From positions 1-10,752 of the forward strand of contig CAJKQZ010000074.1 of assembly GCA_905202115.1 (NCBI GenBank): 10,752 nt of DNA. The letters run 5' to 3'. A program made the translations under genes and the position numbers. Below, in pieces: positions 8,741 through 10,752 of this stretch (positions are counted from its first letter, which is position 1; every line of letters begins with the position of its first letter). The notes below the pieces were generated by a model. It made no database searches and was not told the DNA's origin. It saw only the letters and a list, made by a program, of their open reading frames with translations. The stretch comes from an uncultured Prevotellaceae bacterium (lineage in GTDB: Bacteria > Bacteroidota > Bacteroidia > Bacteroidales > Bacteroidaceae).

Positions 8741-9688
8741 TTATTGTTCGTTTAGTTCGTTGAGGTATTTTTCTGCGTCCAGTGCTGCGCGACAGCCCGA
8801 AGCTGCAGCCGTGACGGCCTGGCGATAACGCGGATCGGCCACATCGCCGGCGGCGAATACGCCTTCCACGTCGGTCATGCTTGTATTTTCATGCGTTATT
8901 ATGTATCCTTGCTCGTTTGTTCTGAGCCATTTTGCGAACATCTCGCTGTTGGGTTTGTGACCTATGGCAAGGAAAAAGCCGTCTATCGCTATGTCGAAGC
9001 GTTTCTCGTCGGGTGTGCCGAGAAAACTTACCAAATGGGCGCCTTCAACGCCGTTTTCACCGAACAGTCCTAAGGTGTTGGTGTTGAACAGTATTTCTAT
9101 TTTCTTGTTTTCGGCCACGCGTTTCTGCATAAGCTGCGAAGCGCGGAGGAACGGCTTGCGCACAATGAGGTAAACCTTGCTCGCAAGGCTGCTTAGGTAT
9201 AAGGACTCTTCGCATGCCGTGTCGCCGCCGCCAACAACGGCTACGTTTTTGTTGCGGTAGAAGAATCCGTCGCATGTTGCGCATGCGCTGACACCGCTTC
9301 CGCGGTATTTTTTCTCGTCTTCAAGTCCGAGGTATTTTGCCGTGGCTCCCGTGGCTATTATTATGGTATGCGAGGAAAGTTCCCGCCCGTCGTCGAGTGT
9401 CACTTTCAGCGGATGTGTGCTGAAATCCGCTTTCTCAACGTTGGCCGGTATTATTTCCGTGCCGAAACGTTCTGCCTGTTTGCGCATGTTTCCCATAAGT
9501 TCCGTGCCGTCTATTCCTTCGGGAAAACCGGGGAAGTTTTCTACTACGGTAGTGGTCGTTAGTTGTCCTCCGCTTTCGAGTCCTTCCACGAGTACGGGGC
9601 TCATTCCTGCGCGGGCGGCATATATGGCCGCTGTGTAGCCGGCAGGGCCGGAGCCTATTATCAAACAATTAAGTGCGTTATCTTTCAT
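8741..9688 (-). CDS. trxB: Thioredoxin-disulfide reductase
   Basis: 315 residues, the usual size of low-molecular-weight bacterial TrxB. This cytosolic flavoenzyme passes electrons from NADPH through FAD and a Cys pair to thioredoxin. Visible motifs: FAD site GSGPAGYTAAIYAARAG (12-28), redox centre CATC (136-139, in SACATCDG), dinucleotide site GGGDTACEE (153-161) and C-terminal FAD site GVFAAGDVADPRYRQ (276-290). The 2'-phosphate contact motif usually written HRRxxxRA reads VRKPFLRA here (176-183); it keeps basic residues and the final RA, so NADPH use is still expected. It lies 44 bp downstream of the LolA gene and 33 bp upstream of the DUF4923 gene; no promoter box is seen in the 44-bp gap. 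All catalytic residues are present. Confidence 0.98.
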   Translation of the reverse strand: MKDNALNCLIIGSGPAGYTAAIYAARAGMSPVLVEGLESGGQLTTTTVVENFPGFPEGIDGTELMGNMRKQAERFGTEIIPANVEKADFSTHPLKVTLDDGRELSSHTIIIATGATAKYLGLEDEKKYRGSGVSACATCDGFFYRNKNVAVVGGGDTACEESLYLSSLASKVYLIVRKPFLRASQLMQKRVAENKKIEILFNTNTLGLFGENGVEGAHLVSFLGTPDEKRFDIAIDGFFLAIGHKPNSEMFAKWLRTNEQGYIITHENTSMTDVEGVFAAGDVADPRYRQAVTAAASGCRAALDAEKYLNELNEQ

Positions 9689-9732
9689 TTTTTGTTTTTT
9701 CCGGTTTTATATATGTTGGACAATGAGCTTTT

Positions 9733-10377
9733 TTATCTCAAGTCTATTATTTCTGCATTCGGATAGTCGGCGCTGTTGAAGCGGAAAGTGTTACTGCCGA
9801 AACGTTGCCGTTTCTCAAGGCTGTAAATGGAAATCCTTGTCCATTTGCCTGTTCCTGTCTTGGTTCGTATGCAGATAGGCAGCATTGTGTTTTTGCTTAT
9901 CGTCAGCAGTACGGCCGGCATGGCTGCTGGCTTGGTTGCCGTGAGGTTTACGCAATAACAGCTTTCGCCTCTTACGGCTTCGGAGGTCATTGTTGCTGCA
10001 TATCCGCTTTTATATAGCGTCATGAATGAGTAAGGGTTCATTTGCGAACGTTCTGCAGGTGTCGGTTCGGTGATGTTGACCTCGTTGTTGTCGGCAATGT
10101 AGGTCCATTGCGTTTTGCCGTCGAACCAGATTTTTGCGTTTCCGTTGTCGATGAACAGTTTTTTGCCGCTAATGCATATGTAACCTTTCGAAGCCCCCCG
10201 CTCTTCCTTGTTCTCGAATTGCGCCGCCTCGAATTGCGCCTTTATGTCGCCCGACGATTTTACCGTCTGTGCGCAGCGGTCGAGAACCTGCATGATTTCT
10301 TTGCTTATCTGTGCTTGTACAGACAGCCAACTTATTGTTGTTGCGAAAATTGCGACAAATAATCTTTTTGCGTTCAT
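9733..10377 (-). CDS. lolA: LolA-like outer-membrane lipoprotein carrier protein
   Basis: 214 residues. A Sec signal peptide (residues 1-22, FVAIFATTISWLSV core, cleavage after VQA) sends it to the periplasm. The mature part begins with the helix typical of LolA (EIMQVLDRCAQTVKSSGDIKAQFEA, 28-52). IWFDGKTQWTYIADNNEVNI (83-102) corresponds to the classical DGKTLWxYDxxLxQVTV strands that line the lipoprotein-binding cavity. Half-barrel strands follow to residue 214. LolA carries lipoproteins released by LolCDE across the periplasm; Bacteroidota lack an obvious LolB, so this protein may deliver by itself. It is the first gene of the probable lolA-trxB-DUF4923-ino1 transcript. In Bacteroides, lolA commonly lies next to ftsK, which would be beyond the right edge (recalled, not seen). 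Bacteroidota copies are diverged, hence LolA-like. Confidence 0.88.
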   Translation of the reverse strand: MNAKRLFVAIFATTISWLSVQAQISKEIMQVLDRCAQTVKSSGDIKAQFEAAQFENKEERGASKGYICISGKKLFIDNGNAKIWFDGKTQWTYIADNNEVNITEPTPAERSQMNPYSFMTLYKSGYAATMTSEAVRGESCYCVNLTATKPAAMPAVLLTISKNTMLPICIRTKTGTGKWTRISIYSLEKRQRFGSNTFRFNSADYPNAEIIDLR

Positions 10378-10400
10378 AGCATCCTTAACGTTTAAACTTG

Positions 10401-10427
10401 CAAAAGTATTGCGCTTTCGGCGGCAAA
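10401..10427 (-). promoter_or_regulatory. Putative promoter of the lolA-trxB-DUF4923-ino1 group
   Basis: TACTTTTG (complement of 10401-10408) is a perfect -7 box about 24 bp before ATG 10377, giving a very short leader. The nearest TTTG (complement of 10424-10427) is only 15 nt upstream, shorter than the usual 19-21, and no other TTTG fits. So the -7 call is good and the -33 call is weak. Confidence 0.55.
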
Positions 10428-10640
10428 GTTAATTGTTTGTTTTTAAATAGGCTGAATAATTTGTTCGTGAAAAATATGTTTCTTTGAAAAGTTTTAATAT
10501 ATCTTTTAGTGAATTAATCTCGGCGAAGGCAGCAGGATGTTTCGGCTCTATGAAATTATTTCAGGCATGTTGCAGAATAAGTCTTAGAGATTTTAAGGTG
10601 AATCCGATATGAAAGAGGAACTGCCTCCCGCATAATCGGC

Positions 10641-10674
10641 CGTGAGAGGCTCCATTAAAAAATTGCTTCTCACG
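10641..10674. terminator. Hairpin followed by A and T runs, possible terminator
   Basis: CGTGAGAGGC (10641-10650) pairs with GCTTCTCACG (10665-10674), 10 bp with one G-T wobble, loop of 14 nt. On the plus strand it is followed by eight A and then, after a few bases, ten T. On the minus strand no T run follows. It could end a plus-strand transcript, or be part of an RNA element between lolA and the unseen gene to the right. Confidence 0.4.
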
Positions 10675-10700
10675 AAAAAAAATATTTTTTTTTGCTTAGT

Positions 10701-10752
10701 AAAAAACTTCCCGCAGGAAATTGAAAATACAAGGGAGATAATCGAAAATATG
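10701..10752 (+). repeat. 52-bp dispersed repeat, copy 2 (truncated by the window edge)
   Basis: It matches the reverse complement of 3850-3901 at 49 of 52 positions. It starts AAAAAACTTCCCGC and ends CGAAAATATG at the last base of the window, exactly where copy 1 enters its terminator stem. So the unit likely continues to the right with the same hairpin. Both copies are intergenic and in opposite orientation, 6.8 kb apart. Confidence 0.8.

Larger units (their letters stand above)
10378..10752. other. Intergenic region without a gene, upstream of lolA
   Basis: No open frame of convincing length or composition is present on either strand; the longest ATG frames are about 20 codons. It contains the lolA -7 box, a small palindrome TGAAAT-T-ATTTCA (10551-10563), a hairpin (10641-10674), an A/T-run block (10675-10694) and the second copy of the 52-bp repeat. 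The middle part (about 10520-10640) is less AT-rich than its flanks and could hold a small RNA, but nothing recognisable was seen. Confidence 0.5.

Overview
The window looks like chromosomal DNA from a Bacteroidales bacterium (Bacteroides/Prevotella/Muribaculaceae type, probably gut-associated). Supporting signs are: Bacteroidota-type promoter boxes (TTTG, about 20 nt, TAnnTTTG), no Shine-Dalgarno sequences in front of the starts, protein families typical of or restricted to this phylum (DUF5686 with a CarboxypepD_reg-like domain, DUF4923, short LolA-like chaperone), and a secreted multidomain glycoside hydrolase. The species cannot be named from the sequence alone. All six protein genes are on the minus strand, so the window reads right to left biologically.

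Right to left: an approximately 375-bp non-coding leader (10378-10752) carries hairpins and one copy of a 52-bp repeat. It is followed by four closely spaced genes: a LolA-like periplasmic lipoprotein chaperone (9733-10377), thioredoxin reductase trxB (8741-9688), a small exported DUF4923 protein (8111-8707) and myo-inositol-1-phosphate synthase (6740-8047). The gaps are 44, 33 and 63 bp without a clear terminator, so they may be one transcript. A hairpin-rich 127-bp gap follows, then a large outer-membrane DUF5686 protein (3988-6612) that starts at GTG.

Next is a 380-bp intergenic region dense in inverted repeats (3608-3987): the other copy of the 52-bp repeat running into a 17-bp-stem terminator, a 48-bp imperfect inverted repeat, and a perfect palindrome lying on the -33 box of a near-ideal Bacteroidota promoter. 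That promoter drives the last gene (1-3607, running off the left edge), a secreted GH31 glycosidase of more than 1,200 residues with FN3, F5/8C (CBM32-like), dockerin-like and a further C-terminal domain. Its catalytic-nucleophile motif is not the classical WxDMNE, and its layout resembles mucin-acting alpha-N-acetylgalactosaminidases of GH31.

Functionally, the right-hand group combines envelope housekeeping (LolA, exported DUF4923, outer-membrane DUF5686), thiol redox (TrxB) and the first committed step of inositol-lipid synthesis. The left-hand gene is a separately controlled host- or dietary-glycan degradation gene. No CRISPR array, transposase, tRNA or rRNA was seen. The least explained elements are the inverted 52-bp dispersed repeat and the palindromes around the GH31 promoter.
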